DNA of 64,000 bases from Bryopsis sp. KO-2023 (GCA_030272585.1 BSYQ01000016.1:1240001-1304000); one strand, 5' to 3'; numbered from the stretch's first letter, positions 43,650 to 54,077 are shown. Numbers and translations: made by a program. Notes: generated from the letters alone by a model not told the origin.

Positions 43650-46600
43650 TCCGTCTTCAAGTACCCAACCAGGCATGGGACTAGGTATGGGCCTAAGCAT
43701 GGAACCAAGCATGGAACCAAGCATGGGACCAACCATGGGACAATCCGTGAACCAATACGGAACACCTTCCATGAGCAACCCGTATTACGGGTGGGGTTCG
43801 TATCCCTCACCTCCATCAGGCCAGCCACAGGGTGGAAATCGATCTGGCGGTGGTGGAGGTGGACCCGGAGGTGGTCCCGGAGGTGGTCCCGGAGGTGGTC
43901 CTGGAGGTGGAGACGGAGGAGGATTTCCTGGTAACGGAGGGGGATCTTTCCCTTCTATTCCAGGAGGTGGTGGATGGCCATACCGCCCTGGTGGTGGTGG
44001 TGGTGGTGGTGGAGGAGGTGGAGGTGAAGGTGGGGGTCCGCCAGACCCAAACCAAGGCTTTGCCGCCCCGCAGGATCGTCACGGACGGATTCCGTCATCT
44101 GTCCGTATTCCTTTACCCAAGGCTTTCTCAGGAGATGGCCAGCAATGGATCAGAGATTGGCAGCTGGAAATGACGGTTTACTGTCAAACTCTGGACATTG
44201 ACGAGAGCGTATGGTTCAGGCTCTTCCGCAGTAACCTGACCGGAGCTGCTGCTCAGTGGCGAAACGTTCAGGACCTGCGTATACGGGAAGGGAAAAGAAA
44301 ACCAGTTACGAACTGGAAAGAGTTTGTTGAGGAATTGGTTCAAGCATTCGAACCCGCACGAATGTCTGATGTTGCCAGGCGCACTCTTCGAGGCCTGAAA
44401 CAGACAGGATCGGTGCAGCAATACATTGTTTCTTTCCGGGAACAAGTATTGAGAATCCCCAATATGACGGATGAAGAGCAATACTTCTTCTTCGTCGATG
44501 GGTTAAAATTCCATATAAAACAGCAAACTGTCGCTCAGGTGCCTTATGGCATTGAGCAGGCGATCCAGACTGCGGCTAGACTGGATGCCATCGCTTCATC
44601 CAGAACCTTTCGAGGCCGAGGTCAAGGCCAGGATAAAAAGCAGAACCAACCCCAGACTGGTCCTACAAACGAGATGGGAAATCAGTCGCAACCTCAAGAC
44701 CAAGCCCAAAACGTGGGTCAAGAACGTGGTCGAGGTCGCGGACGGGGTGGTGGCCAAGGCCGTGGACGAGGTGGTGGTCGAGACCAAGGACGAGGAGGAG
44801 GAGGCGCAAACCCCAAGTGTTTTATGTGTGGAAAAACTGGACACATCCAAAGTACATGTCCGGAAGGTGAGAAGTTCAAGAAATGGTTAAAACGGAAAAG
44901 CCAATTGAACAGAGCCCAGACTCGTTCAGCAAGACGGAAAAGGGCACGCCGCCACAGATATAAACAGCGCCGAAAACTCCTACGAAAAGAAAGGGTGGCT
45001 CGACAAGCGCAAGAGAATAAAGAAGCATCAGGTGAACGGGAAAAGAATGCTACCCAAGGTGCAGAGGGATCGATAATGAGTGCTACGTTGGGAGATCGAT
45101 CCAGTAGGTGCAGCACGCCTACTAAAACAGATTCCAAAGTTGATTCAGAACCTGTTAACTCTGTTCATGGAGACCTTGGTAGTCCTCCAGGAAGTGAAGA
45201 TTCGGTATCGTTTCCGCCTCAAGGAACGAAACGAATTCCTGAAGGAAGGGAACCCGACAAAAGTCTGGAAAAGGGTCCAGACAAGGGTGTAGATAAGCCT
45301 GCAACTCGCTCACCACCAACTGACGAGTCAGCAGCCCCTGTTCAGGGAACAGGTAGAGATCCGGAAGTGGAAGAAGGTCAGCATTCACCTTCTGAGCGTA
45401 TTTTACCACTAGGGGGATCTAACCATTTGAAATTCATGGGATATGAGATTCGAGCTCGATTAGGAGGAGTACCGATCTCCGCCTACGTTGATAGTGGTGC
45501 TACGGAGAACTACATCAGCAAAAAGTTGACAGCGAGACTGAATTTACCGACTACTGGGTGTAAAAAGGGAGTCACACTAGCGGACGGAACCCTATGTTCA
45601 CTTGAACAGCGTTGCGAAAACTTGCAGATCCGGATGGGTACCTATACCACAACCCTTTCCGCAGACGTTTTCCCCAACCTGTCATATGACATTATCTTAG
45701 GGCTTCCTTGGTTGATGCAAACCAATCCCAGACTGGACTTTGCAAGAGGTACGCTAAAAGTGCCAGTAGGAGCTGGATGGACCTCGGTTCCAATGAAGGA
45801 ACGGCCATCAGATTATCTACAGCTTCTTTCCCCAGAAATAGAGTCGATTTCAGCAAAAAAGATTTTCTCGCTGGTGAAGAACAGTCCGGAAATTGATCAA
45901 GCATACCTTGTGGTTGTTCGAGAGACCACACCGGAGGATATGTCGCATTTAATGCACTATCCGTATCCGGGACTTCCAGAAGAGCAACTGAACGCTACTG
46001 GAACCCCACCGGCTCATCTCCAGACGGATTTGGAGAAGGTATTGCACCCGGGTATCGACCCAAGGATCAAGACTGTGCTCACAACTTTCCAGGATGTTTT
46101 CCCGAAAGACTTACCACCCGGAATCCCTCCAGTGCGGAAAGGCCACGAATTTAAGGTGGACCTGGAGGACGAGCAAATGACCCCAATCCACCGACCTTTG
46201 TACAAACTTTCTCCGGCGGAGCTGGATGAAGTCAGGTCGCAAGTGGATTACCTCCTCGAACAAAGGAAAATCCGTCCCTCCGAGAGTCCCTGGGGTGCGC
46301 CCATACTCTTTGTTCCAAAGAAAGACGGAGGACTTCGAATGTGTGTGGATTACCGTTGGATAAACAAGTTCACGGTTAAAAACAGATATCCACTACCGCT
46401 TCCTGAGGAGTTAATGGACCGTCTCGCGAGTGCAAAGATCTATACGAAGATCGACCTTCGCTCGGGCTACTGGCAATTCCCCGTTCGACCCAAGGATACT
46501 CCCAAGACAGCATTCCGGACAAGATACGGACATTACGAGTTTCTCGTTTGCCCGTTCGGAATGACCAACTGTCCAGCCCAGTTCCAGACAATGGTTCAGG

Positions 46601-49023
46601 ATCTATTGGGCGAGTTCCTTGACGACTTTGTCGTGGTGTTCATCGACGACATCTTGGTATTTTCCAACTCAGTGGAAGACCATGTCGAACACCTTAAATT
46701 GGTCTTTGAACGGTTGCGGAAACATAAGCTGTACGCGAAAGCCAGCAAGTGCGAAGTAGGAGTCTTAGAGACGGACTATTTGGGGTACCACTTGTCCGGG
46801 AAAGGCCTTCAACCGATGCAGGATAAGGTGGAGGCTATTCAACGTTGGAAGGAGTTAACTTCGGTAACTGATGTACGAAGTTTCCTGGGAATGGTTTCTT
46901 ACTATCGTAAGTTCATTCCTGAGTTCGCTAGAATTGCGAGTCCCTTGACAGATCTGACGAAGAAAGATACTGTTTGGGAATGGGGATCGAACCAGCGCAA
47001 AGCCTATAACGAACTTAAGGATCGGATTAGCCGTGCACCGATTCTACTCCTTCCTGATCCGGCGAAAGAATACACCGTGATAACGGATGCATCCGGAACT
47101 GCGTATGGAGCAGTTCTGACCCAGGACCACGGGAAAGGTTTGCAACCTATTGCTTACCTTTCTAGACGATTAAAACCAGCTGAAACGCGATACTCCGCAT
47201 ACGAGCGGGAGCTGGGGGCGATAGCTTATGCTCTAGCCCAATGGCGACATTATCTCGAGGGATGCCATGGGGGTGTGACGGTGTTGACAGACCACAAACC
47301 CATCACCCACTTCATGACCCAGGCAACTTTGTCGCGGACCCAAACCCGGTGGATGAGGTCAGGGTTTTTCGATTCCATAGGTCCAAAAATCGTCTACATC
47401 CAGGGAAAAGCCAACGTATTGGCAGATGCATTATCCCGGAGCCTTCCAGGTCAGCCGGACCAAATAAAAAACCTCTCCACTTGGGAAGTGGCAGAGAAGG
47501 ACACATGGAAAGAGGCTTTGAGAAGCGACACAAAACTCAAGCCTATTTTCGAGAAAATGGAACGAGGGGTTTCTCCGCAGTATCAACTTGAGGACGGTTT
47601 TCTGTATTATACCAGAACAGAAACATGTCCAAGTTTACTTGTGGTCCCCGAGGACTTTCAAAAACGGATTTTGGAGGAGCACCATGACGTGCCAAGTGCC
47701 GGACATGTTGGAGCAGACCGCATGACCGAGGTACTTACCCGCAACTACTGGTGGAAAGGCGTTGGGCTAGACATCAAGACATACGTGAAAACGTGTCCAA
47801 CATGTCAGCTTAACAAATCGGACTTGCAACGACAGAAAGGTCTTTTGCAGCCGTTGCCGATTCCAGACCAGAAATGGGAACAGATCACGACGGATCTCGT
47901 TACCGACCTACCGTCTTCCCATGGCTTCACTGCAATCGCTGTCTTTGTAGACCGATTGACGAAGTATGCGAGGTTTGTACCCTGCAACAAGACTATCACG
48001 GCGCCGGAATACGCCAAGCTGTTCGTGGAGAACATATACAAGCATTACGGACTACCTAAAGTAATAGTTTCGGATCGGGACCCAAGGTTCACAAGTCTTT
48101 TCTGGACCTCCCTTTTCAAACTTTTAGGTACCCAACTCCGAATGAGTACTGCATACCATCCTCAGACGGATGGGCAGTCGGAAGTCACAATTCGGGTGTT
48201 GGAGGATTTCTTACGTCCGTACGTGGAACGGTATCCAGACCGTTGGGTGGATTATTTGCCGACGGCTGAGTTTGCCGCAAATAATTCACGGAATGTCTCC
48301 ACCGGCTACGCGCCAGCCCACTTGTTATATGGACAGAACATGGGGCAGATAGTTGTTGCAAGAAAAGGAGTTCGAACGGGAGAGCAATCGGAAATGGCGG
48401 CTGAGATGGTTCGTAACATGAACGAACAAATGCGAATGGCGAAAGCTAAATACGCAGAAGCACAGACTCGTATGTGCAACTCAGCAAACAAACGTCGCAG
48501 GGAGGTGAACTTTCAGGTTGGAGATGAAGTGCTCGTTGAAAGCAAGTTTATTCCCCTTGCTTCACTCCAGAGAATTCCGCCGAAAATTCGCCGACGCTTT
48601 GTTGGACCTTTCCGGGTGACAAGCCGTATTGGGGCTGTTGCCTATCGACTCGAACTACCGGAGCACTGGACAATCCACTCGACTTTTCACGTGTCGAAGC
48701 TGAAGGCTTACTCTCGACTTGATGACGATCAGCGAGAGATAGAAGTTCCAGGGGGGGAACTAGTGGATGGAACCATCGAGTTCGAGGTCGAACGCATCCT
48801 CAGAGACCGGGGCACTACTCGAAAGGAGTACCTGATTCTGTGGAAGGGTTACGACTTGATGGAAGCCACCTGGGAGCCAGAGAGCCACCTGGCCAATGCT
48901 CAGGACTTGCTCAAGGAATACTTAGCCAACAAACCGGAGAGTAAACAACCGACCCAGTCTAAGGAAAAGACTACGGAAAAGACTAAGAAAAAGACTAAGA
49001 CCCAACGGAGAACCCGAACCTAA
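43600..49023 (+). CDS. gag-pol polyprotein with chromodomain, gypsy copy A
   Basis: The first ATG is 43600; the frame is open from 43567. In order: Met/Pro/Gly-rich low-complexity stretch, capsid-type Gag core (from PLPKAFSGDGQQWIRDW, about residue 170), RG-rich stretch, CCHC zinc knuckle CFMCGKTGHIQSTC (about 407), retroviral-type protease with DSGAT (about 630), reverse transcriptase with FIDDILVFS (about 1013), RNase H starting ITDASGTAYGA (about 1160), integrase HHCC zinc domain (about 1360-1404) and DDE core (D about 1431, D about 1490, E about 1526), and a C-terminal chromodomain (about 1727-1775; EYLILWKGY, TWEPESHL). All catalytic residues are present, so this copy looks potentially functional. 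Confidence 0.93.
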   Translation: MLTQPPATLPTPILYTSPSSSTQPGMGLGMGLSMEPSMEPSMGPTMGQSVNQYGTPSMSNPYYGWGSYPSPPSGQPQGGNRSGGGGGGPGGGPGGGPGGGPGGGDGGGFPGNGGGSFPSIPGGGGWPYRPGGGGGGGGGGGGEGGGPPDPNQGFAAPQDRHGRIPSSVRIPLPKAFSGDGQQWIRDWQLEMTVYCQTLDIDESVWFRLFRSNLTGAAAQWRNVQDLRIREGKRKPVTNWKEFVEELVQAFEPARMSDVARRTLRGLKQTGSVQQYIVSFREQVLRIPNMTDEEQYFFFVDGLKFHIKQQTVAQVPYGIEQAIQTAARLDAIASSRTFRGRGQGQDKKQNQPQTGPTNEMGNQSQPQDQAQNVGQERGRGRGRGGGQGRGRGGGRDQGRGGGGANPKCFMCGKTGHIQSTCPEGEKFKKWLKRKSQLNRAQTRSARRKRARRHRYKQRRKLLRKERVARQAQENKEASGEREKNATQGAEGSIMSATLGDRSSRCSTPTKTDSKVDSEPVNSVHGDLGSPPGSEDSVSFPPQGTKRIPEGREPDKSLEKGPDKGVDKPATRSPPTDESAAPVQGTGRDPEVEEGQHSPSERILPLGGSNHLKFMGYEIRARLGGVPISAYVDSGATENYISKKLTARLNLPTTGCKKGVTLADGTLCSLEQRCENLQIRMGTYTTTLSADVFPNLSYDIILGLPWLMQTNPRLDFARGTLKVPVGAGWTSVPMKERPSDYLQLLSPEIESISAKKIFSLVKNSPEIDQAYLVVVRETTPEDMSHLMHYPYPGLPEEQLNATGTPPAHLQTDLEKVLHPGIDPRIKTVLTTFQDVFPKDLPPGIPPVRKGHEFKVDLEDEQMTPIHRPLYKLSPAELDEVRSQVDYLLEQRKIRPSESPWGAPILFVPKKDGGLRMCVDYRWINKFTVKNRYPLPLPEELMDRLASAKIYTKIDLRSGYWQFPVRPKDTPKTAFRTRYGHYEFLVCPFGMTNCPAQFQTMVQDLLGEFLDDFVVVFIDDILVFSNSVEDHVEHLKLVFERLRKHKLYAKASKCEVGVLETDYLGYHLSGKGLQPMQDKVEAIQRWKELTSVTDVRSFLGMVSYYRKFIPEFARIASPLTDLTKKDTVWEWGSNQRKAYNELKDRISRAPILLLPDPAKEYTVITDASGTAYGAVLTQDHGKGLQPIAYLSRRLKPAETRYSAYERELGAIAYALAQWRHYLEGCHGGVTVLTDHKPITHFMTQATLSRTQTRWMRSGFFDSIGPKIVYIQGKANVLADALSRSLPGQPDQIKNLSTWEVAEKDTWKEALRSDTKLKPIFEKMERGVSPQYQLEDGFLYYTRTETCPSLLVVPEDFQKRILEEHHDVPSAGHVGADRMTEVLTRNYWWKGVGLDIKTYVKTCPTCQLNKSDLQRQKGLLQPLPIPDQKWEQITTDLVTDLPSSHGFTAIAVFVDRLTKYARFVPCNKTITAPEYAKLFVENIYKHYGLPKVIVSDRDPRFTSLFWTSLFKLLGTQLRMSTAYHPQTDGQSEVTIRVLEDFLRPYVERYPDRWVDYLPTAEFAANNSRNVSTGYAPAHLLYGQNMGQIVVARKGVRTGEQSEMAAEMVRNMNEQMRMAKAKYAEAQTRMCNSANKRRREVNFQVGDEVLVESKFIPLASLQRIPPKIRRRFVGPFRVTSRIGAVAYRLELPEHWTIHSTFHVSKLKAYSRLDDDQREIEVPGGELVDGTIEFEVERILRDRGTTRKEYLILWKGYDLMEATWEPESHLANAQDLLKEYLANKPESKQPTQSKEKTTEKTKKKTKTQRRTRT

Positions 49024-50099
49024 GTAGGGGTCATGTCCACTCTGGTTAGTCTTTGCTTGATACTATCTTTCTCGCGAGAAGAGACATATTAAGTAAAGGA
49101 AGTCTACTTGGAGAACTATCCACAAAGGAATACCAAGCTGACTTGAGATAAAAACTGCCAAGCAGAACTTGTGGAAAAATCTGGAACAGATCCCAGTCTT
49201 TTCCTACGAACGGGTAGTACTTTTATCTATTGACCAGAACTACGACGGTTCGCAGAACGGGTCTAGGGTCAGTTCTACCTCCGGGGAGGCTCACTCAAAA
49301 TACAGGCCAAAACGCTTTTAGCGACCGATATCAAGGGATGGCGACATTGGATCAAGTGTTGGGTTAATGTCGACCTTGATTGTCAGGGACCTGGATTGCG
49401 AGTGGGACTGAGAGGATTTGAGCAAGGGAGAGTAAAATCAAACGGGCACAAACCCGCGAGTGAGGGCGATCCCAATAGGGCATTTCCTTCACTAAGGCGC
49501 AGAGCTCATACGCCTAACCGCTGGTACCCACAGCACTTGACAGGAGCACATGTATCATGGCCGTGGAGATGAACATGCCTGTGCCCTACCTTCCGGCAGA
49601 GTTGCCGGACGAACACTAGAACAGACATGGAGAAAAGACTGGAGCCAAGTCTAACGAAAAGACTAAAGAAACGTCCATGGAAAAGACTAACGACAGTCCA
49701 TGGACCAGACGAGCGAAACGTCTCAAGACAAAATTGGAGACACGTCTGAAGGAAAAACTGGAGAAAAGTATGGGAACCGAATGGAGAAAAGCCAAGGAAC
49801 GGAACAAGAGAAAGAACTGCCAACGGATGTGCAGTCCAAACTCGTGCCAGGAGCTGTCCGAGTTGCCAGCCAAACCAGAGACCACGACCAAGACAAATAG
49901 GAGGTTTTGTTTGGAGTTTTTCCTCGGGATTTGTTTGGGGTTTTTCATGGGGTTTGTTTGGGGTTTTGTTCCGGGTTTATTTTAGTTTTAGTTTCCTTTC
50001 TAGTTTGATATTTCTTTTCTTCTTTTCTTTCCTTTTCTTTCTTTTCTTTTCTATGTTCGTCACGGGTGTGGACACCCTCTCGAGGGGGGGTGGACGAGT
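49024..50099 (+). other. 3' non-coding region and polypurine tract of gypsy copy A
   Basis: No conserved ORF. It includes repeated GGAAAAGACTAA/GACGAAAGTC-like segments (49620-49750) and pyrimidine-rich DNA (49980-50055). The G-rich CGAGGGGGGGTGGACGAG just before the 3' LTR is the probable second-strand primer. Confidence 0.6.
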
Positions 50100-50265
50100 T
50101 GATAGTAGTGGGCGTGGGTTTGATGGGGTATAGTACGATTAAGGGTAATGTGTACGACAATGTTTAAAGGGCTAGGGCCCTTCCTGTAAAAATTATTCTT
50201 GCTAGTAACCTGTAGCTTCCCTAAGGGGGAGCGCCTGTGTTTCGAAGGCCTTAGGGCCTATATCA
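50100..50265 (+). repeat. 3' LTR, gypsy copy A
   Basis: 166 bp; differs from the 5' LTR by GG to AT (about 50159) and one missing T in the CCCTTT run. Followed by target copy GCAAC. Confidence 0.92.
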
Positions 50266-50347
50266 GCAACACGTTTGAATGCCTCCGTCGAGGGCTTTTG
50301 TACTCGTCCATCAAGCACATCCAAACCTCCAAATCAAAAATAATCAA

Positions 50348-50463
50348 GTTGCCCCCGCCGGATTTCCTGAGACATCCCTGATCTCGGTACTGATCGGCCC
50401 CAATCGTGCTTGATTGGCGAGTTCGGAAGGGATCGCATGTTTTCACGATGGTATGAGGGCAAC
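50348..50463 (-). rRNA. 5S rRNA: 5S rRNA, unit 1 copy 3
   Basis: Complete 5S on the minus strand; first of four at exact 193-bp spacing to the right of the gypsy insertion. A TTTTT terminator lies about 10 nt past its 3' end. Confidence 0.95.
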
Positions 50464-50540
50464 ACGTTTGAATGCCTCCGTCGAGGGCTTTTGTACTCGT
50501 CCATCAAGCACATCCATACCTCCAAATCGAAAATAATCAA

Positions 50541-50656
50541 GTTGCCCCCGCCGGATTTCCTGAGACATCCCTGATCTCGGTACTGATCGGCCCCAATCGT
50601 GCTTGATTGGCGAGTTTGGAAGGGATCGCATGTTTTCACGATGGTATGAGGGCAAC
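50541..50656 (-). rRNA. 5S rRNA: 5S rRNA, unit 1 copy 4
   Basis: Same sequence except GAGTTTGGAAG on the plus strand instead of GAGTTCGGAAG. Confidence 0.95.
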
Positions 50657-50733
50657 ACGTTTGAATGCCTCCGTCGAGGGCTTTTGTACTCGTCCATCAA
50701 GCACATCCAAACCTCCAAATCAAAAATAATCAA

Positions 50734-50849
50734 GTTGCCCCCGCCGGATTTCCTGAGACATCCCTGATCTCGGTACTGATCGGCCCCAATCGTGCTTGAT
50801 TGGCGAGTTCGGAAGGGATCGCATGTTTTCACGATGGTATGAGGGCAAC
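50734..50849 (-). rRNA. 5S rRNA: 5S rRNA, unit 1 copy 5
   Basis: Consensus 5S sequence. Confidence 0.95.
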
Positions 50850-50926
50850 ACGTTTGAATGCCTCCGTCGAGGGCTTTTGTACTCGTCCATCAAGCACATC
50901 CATACCTCCAAATCCAAAATAATCAA

Positions 50927-51042
50927 GTTGCCCCCGCCGGATTTCCTGAGACATCCCTGATCTCGGTACTGATCGGCCCCAATCGTGCTTGATTGGCGAG
51001 TTTGGAAGGGATCGCATGTTTTCACGATGGTATGAGGGCAAC
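50927..51042 (-). rRNA. 5S rRNA: 5S rRNA, unit 1 copy 6
   Basis: Carries the same GAGTTTGG variant as copy 4, suggesting a dimeric (386-bp) amplification step. Confidence 0.95.
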
Positions 51043-51250
51043 ACGTTTGCATGCCTCCGTCGGGGGCTTTCGTAGCCGTTTCTCGGGCTCGCAACTTGCA
51101 ACTTGCGAGTCGCAAGCAATTCGTTCTTTCAATGATTCGTGCTTTTCTTGTTGAATCGTTTTTTAAGGATGGAATTGACAATGCATTAAAACGTTATACT
51201 TTTGGGTCCCTTGAATTCGAGCTGATTGGAGGGATTGTCCTTTTTGGGTT
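51043..51250. other. spacer between array units 1 and 2
   Basis: Starts as a normal 5S upstream flank (CGTTTGCATGCCTCCGTCG) and then diverges; the segment GATTCGTGCTTTTCTTGTTG recurs in the spacer 54078-54263. It ends in the telomere-like but isolated GGGTTTAGG. Confidence 0.7.
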
Positions 51251-52336
51251 TAGGTTTGGCGACGTGGTTTGACTTCTCACGAGTGGCTGAGTGTGCGCCA
51301 GTGAGGGCGAGCGTCTGGGTGAGTGTGGCACGTGGGTGGGTGAAATTGTGCGGGTCAGCACGTGGGGGAGCGTGCGACGGGGACAGAGTGGAAGGGTGGG
51401 CGTGTGTGGGCGTGTGGTGGGTGAGTCAGCGCGCGGGCGAGCGCGTCAGTGCTGCAACGAAAGGACTTGGGAGGAGTTGCGTTTCTTTTTTTGTGTGTGT
51501 GGCAACGGAGTGCTCCGATCGTGGGGTGCTGGTGGGCCACCAGTGGTGGCGTTCCTGGGTTCAAGCGCGCCCTTGGTGGATGATCCGATCAGGTAATTTG
51601 GGATTATCGACGTGATCTTTCTCGGGAGAAAAAAGGGAGAGAGGGTTGGAAAAAAAACGGCCAAGCGAGAAGGGGACAAAAAAAAAGAGGGAGGAAAAAA
51701 GGAAGAGAAAGGTCCAAAGAAAAGTTTTCGATTCCAAAGGGAAGAAACAACTCTTTCGGAATAATAGAATAAACGAGAAAAAAAAAAAAAAAAAAAAAAA
51801 ATTTTTTTTGGAGAGGAACGAAAGAGAAGAAAAAACGAACGAAAAAAAAAGTACCGAAAAAAACAGACGGAAACAACATGTTTTTTTTCATAGAAAAAGA
51901 AAATGGGTACAAAAAATTGTTTCAAAAACCAGAAAGTTTGATTAAAAAGAAGAAGAAAATCGATCTCTTCGATAAAACACGAAAAAAAGTTGGAAACTTC
52001 AAAGAAACACAAAAACCCATGAAAAACGAGCAACTCTTTTTACACGACAATCCGGGAAACAAAATCGTAATTTATCCCTAGTACATCGAAAGCTCAACAC
52101 CCGAAAGTCGCAACGATGAAAAACCTCGAAACCACTCCTGACGACCACCGAACACCCTTCGCAATTCTTGGGGCAACCTCGTTCCCGCGCGCGAGGGCAC
52201 TTGCGTTCCGTGGCTTCCCGCTACCTTCCAAACTCTACAACGCTCCGTAACTTTCCGATCGTTGCTCCGTTGGATTCGCGGCACGGACCGTCCCAATCCG
52301 TATCGAAAATTCCTTCCCTCTTTACGTCCTCCACCT
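51251..52336 (+). repeat. leader segment of array unit 2
   Basis: Near-identical to 39171-40237 and 54264-55335. Private differences include an 11-bp duplication GGGCCACCAGT (about 51534) and a longer A-run followed by more T (51779-51808). Confidence 0.85.
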
Positions 52337-52409
52337 TCCGTCGTAGTCTAGGTGGTCAGGACATGTGGCTCTCACCCACAAGACCCGGGTTCGAGTCCCG
52401 GCGACGGAA
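52337..52409 (+). tRNA. trnE-CTC: tRNA-Glu (CTC), unit 2
   Basis: Identical to the copy at 40238-40310. Confidence 0.95.
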
Positions 52410-52465
52410 AGGGTCTTTCTTTCGGAGGAGCTCAAGTACCCACGTATCGACCGATAGTCGTTTGA

Positions 52466-52537
52466 TGCGTTGTCCGGGAGTCGAACCCGGGTCCCTTGCT
52501 TGGAAGGCAAGTATCCTAACCGTTGGACTAACAACGC
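52466..52537 (-). tRNA. trnG-TCC: tRNA-Gly (TCC), unit 2
   Basis: Identical to the copy at 40367-40438; convergent with tRNA-Glu. Confidence 0.95.
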
Positions 52538-52610
52538 CACGTAGTGGGGGAGAAAATCCACTTGCGAAACCAAGCACGGACCGTTTTCGGAGAAAAACGA
52601 AAACGATCAA

Positions 52611-52726
52611 GTTGCCCCCGCCGGATTTCCTGAGACATCCCTGATCTCGGTACTGATCGGCCCCAATCGTGCTTGATTGGCGAGTTCGGAAGGGATCGCA
52701 TGTTTTCATGATGGTATGAGGGCAAC
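52611..52726 (-). rRNA. 5S rRNA: 5S rRNA, unit 2 copy 1
   Basis: Complete 5S; carries TTTTCATGATGG on the plus strand where most copies have TTTTCACGATGG. Confidence 0.95.
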
Positions 52727-52803
52727 ACGTTTGAATGCCTCCGTCGAGGGCTTTTGTACTCGTTCATCAAGCACATCCATACCTCCAAATCGAAAATAAT
52801 CAA

Positions 52804-52919
52804 GTTGCCCCCGCCGGATTTCCTGAGACATCCCTGATCTCGGTACTGATCGGCCCCAATCATGCTTGATTGGCGAGTTCGGAAGGGATCGCATGTTTTC
52901 ACGATGGTATGAGGGCAAC
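52804..52919 (-). rRNA. 5S rRNA: 5S rRNA, unit 2 copy 2
   Basis: Complete; has the CAATCATGCTTG variant also seen at 40512 and 55610. Confidence 0.95.
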
Positions 52920-52996
52920 ACGTTTGAATGCCTCCGTCGAGGGCTTTTGTACTCGTCCATCAAGCACATCCAAACCTCCAAATCAAAAATAATCAA

Positions 52997-53112
52997 GTTG
53001 CCCCCGCCGGATTTCCTGAGACATCCCTGATCTCAGTACTGATCGGCCCCAATCGTGCTTGATTGGCGAGTTCGGAAGGGATCGCATGTTTTCATGATGG
53101 TATGAGGGCAAC
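52997..53112 (-). rRNA. 5S rRNA: 5S rRNA, unit 2 copy 3
   Basis: Complete; variants ATCTCAGTACTG and TTTTCATGATGG on the plus strand. Confidence 0.95.
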
Positions 53113-53189
53113 ACGTTTGAATGCCTCCGTCGAGGGCTTTTGTACTCGTTCATCAAGCACATCCATACCTCCAAATCGAAAATAATCAA

Positions 53190-53305
53190 GTTGCCCCCGC
53201 CGGATTTCCTGAGACATCCCTGATCTCGGTACTGATCGGCCCCAATCGTGCTTGATTGGCGAGTTCGGAAGGGATCGCATGTTTTCACGATGGTATGAGG
53301 GCAAC
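53190..53305 (-). rRNA. 5S rRNA: 5S rRNA, unit 2 copy 4
   Basis: Consensus 5S sequence. Confidence 0.95.
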
Positions 53306-53382
53306 ACGTTTGAATGCCTCCGTCGAGGGCTTTTGTACTCGTCCATCAATCACATCCAAACCTCCAAATCAAAAATAATCAA

Positions 53383-53498
53383 GTTGCCCCCGCCGGATTT
53401 CCTGAGACATCCCTAATCTCGGTACTGATCGGCCCCAATCGTGCTTGATTGGCGAGTTCGGAAGGGATCGCATGTTTTCACGATGGTATGAGGGCAAC
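53383..53498 (-). rRNA. 5S rRNA: 5S rRNA, unit 2 copy 5
   Basis: Complete; single variant CATCCCTAATCTC on the plus strand. Confidence 0.95.
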
Positions 53499-53575
53499 AC
53501 GTTTGAATGCCTCCGTCGAGGGCTTTTGTACTCGTCCATCAAGCACATCCAAACCTCCAAATCAAAAATAATCAA

Positions 53576-53691
53576 GTTGCCCCCGCCGGATTTCCTGAGA
53601 CATCCCTGATCTCGGTACTGATCGGCCCCAATCGTGCTTGATTGGCGAGTTCGGAAGGGATCGCATGTTTTCACGATGGTATGAGGGCAAC
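53576..53691 (-). rRNA. 5S rRNA: 5S rRNA, unit 2 copy 6
   Basis: Consensus 5S sequence. Confidence 0.95.
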
Positions 53692-53768
53692 ACGTTTGAA
53701 TGCCTCCGTCGAGGGCTTTTGTACTCGTCCATCAATCACATCCAAACCTCCAAATCAAAAATAATCAA

Positions 53769-53884
53769 GTTGCCCCCGCCGGATTTCCTGAGACATCCCT
53801 GATCTCGGTACTGATCGGCCCCAATCGTGCTTGATTGGCGAGTTCGGAAGGGATCGCATGTTTTCACGATGGTATGAGGGCAAC
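53769..53884 (-). rRNA. 5S rRNA: 5S rRNA, unit 2 copy 7
   Basis: Consensus 5S sequence. Confidence 0.95.
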
Positions 53885-53961
53885 ACGTTTGAATGCCTCC
53901 GTCGAGGGCTTTTGTACTCGTCCATCAAGCACATCCATACCTCCAAATCCAAAAAAATCAA

Positions 53962-54077
53962 GTTGCCCCCGCCGGATTTCCTGAGACATCCCTGATCTCG
54001 GTACTGATCGGCCCCAATCGTGCTTGATTGGCGAGTTCGGAAGGGATCGCATGTTTTCACGATGGTATGAGGGCAAC
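53962..54077 (-). rRNA. 5S rRNA: 5S rRNA, unit 2 copy 8
   Basis: Consensus 5S; its downstream terminator region reads TTTTTTT on the minus strand (plus-strand AAAAAAA at 53951), differing from the usual ATTATTTTTG. Confidence 0.95.

Larger units (their letters stand above)
40821..50265 (+). mobile_element. Ty3/gypsy chromovirus, complete copy A, 9445 bp
   Basis: The 5' LTR (40821-40987) and 3' LTR (50100-50265) begin TGATAGTAGTGGG and end GGGCCTATATCA. The target duplication GCAAC is at 40816-40820 and 50266-50270. It has a primer-binding site (40990-41001), a long leader, an extra coiled-coil ORF, a short second frame, a 1.8-kb-residue gag-pol with a C-terminal chromodomain, a 1.1-kb 3' region and a G-rich polypurine tract. 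The LTRs differ by two substitutions and one indel, so it is older than the RRM element but still structurally intact. Confidence 0.95.

Noticed and set aside
43840..44035. Gly-rich GGT/GGA repeat segment, considered as a separate minisatellite
   Set aside because: It is in frame within the gag-pol ORF and encodes a GGPGG linker, so it is a coding low-complexity region.
50258..51181. Repeated minus-strand ORFs beginning MKTCDPF across the 5S array
   Set aside because: They are translations of the 5S rRNA genes themselves and their spacers.
51240..51262. Telomere-like GGGTTTAGGTTT at the unit boundary
   Set aside because: Only one and a half degenerate repeats; not an interstitial telomere array.
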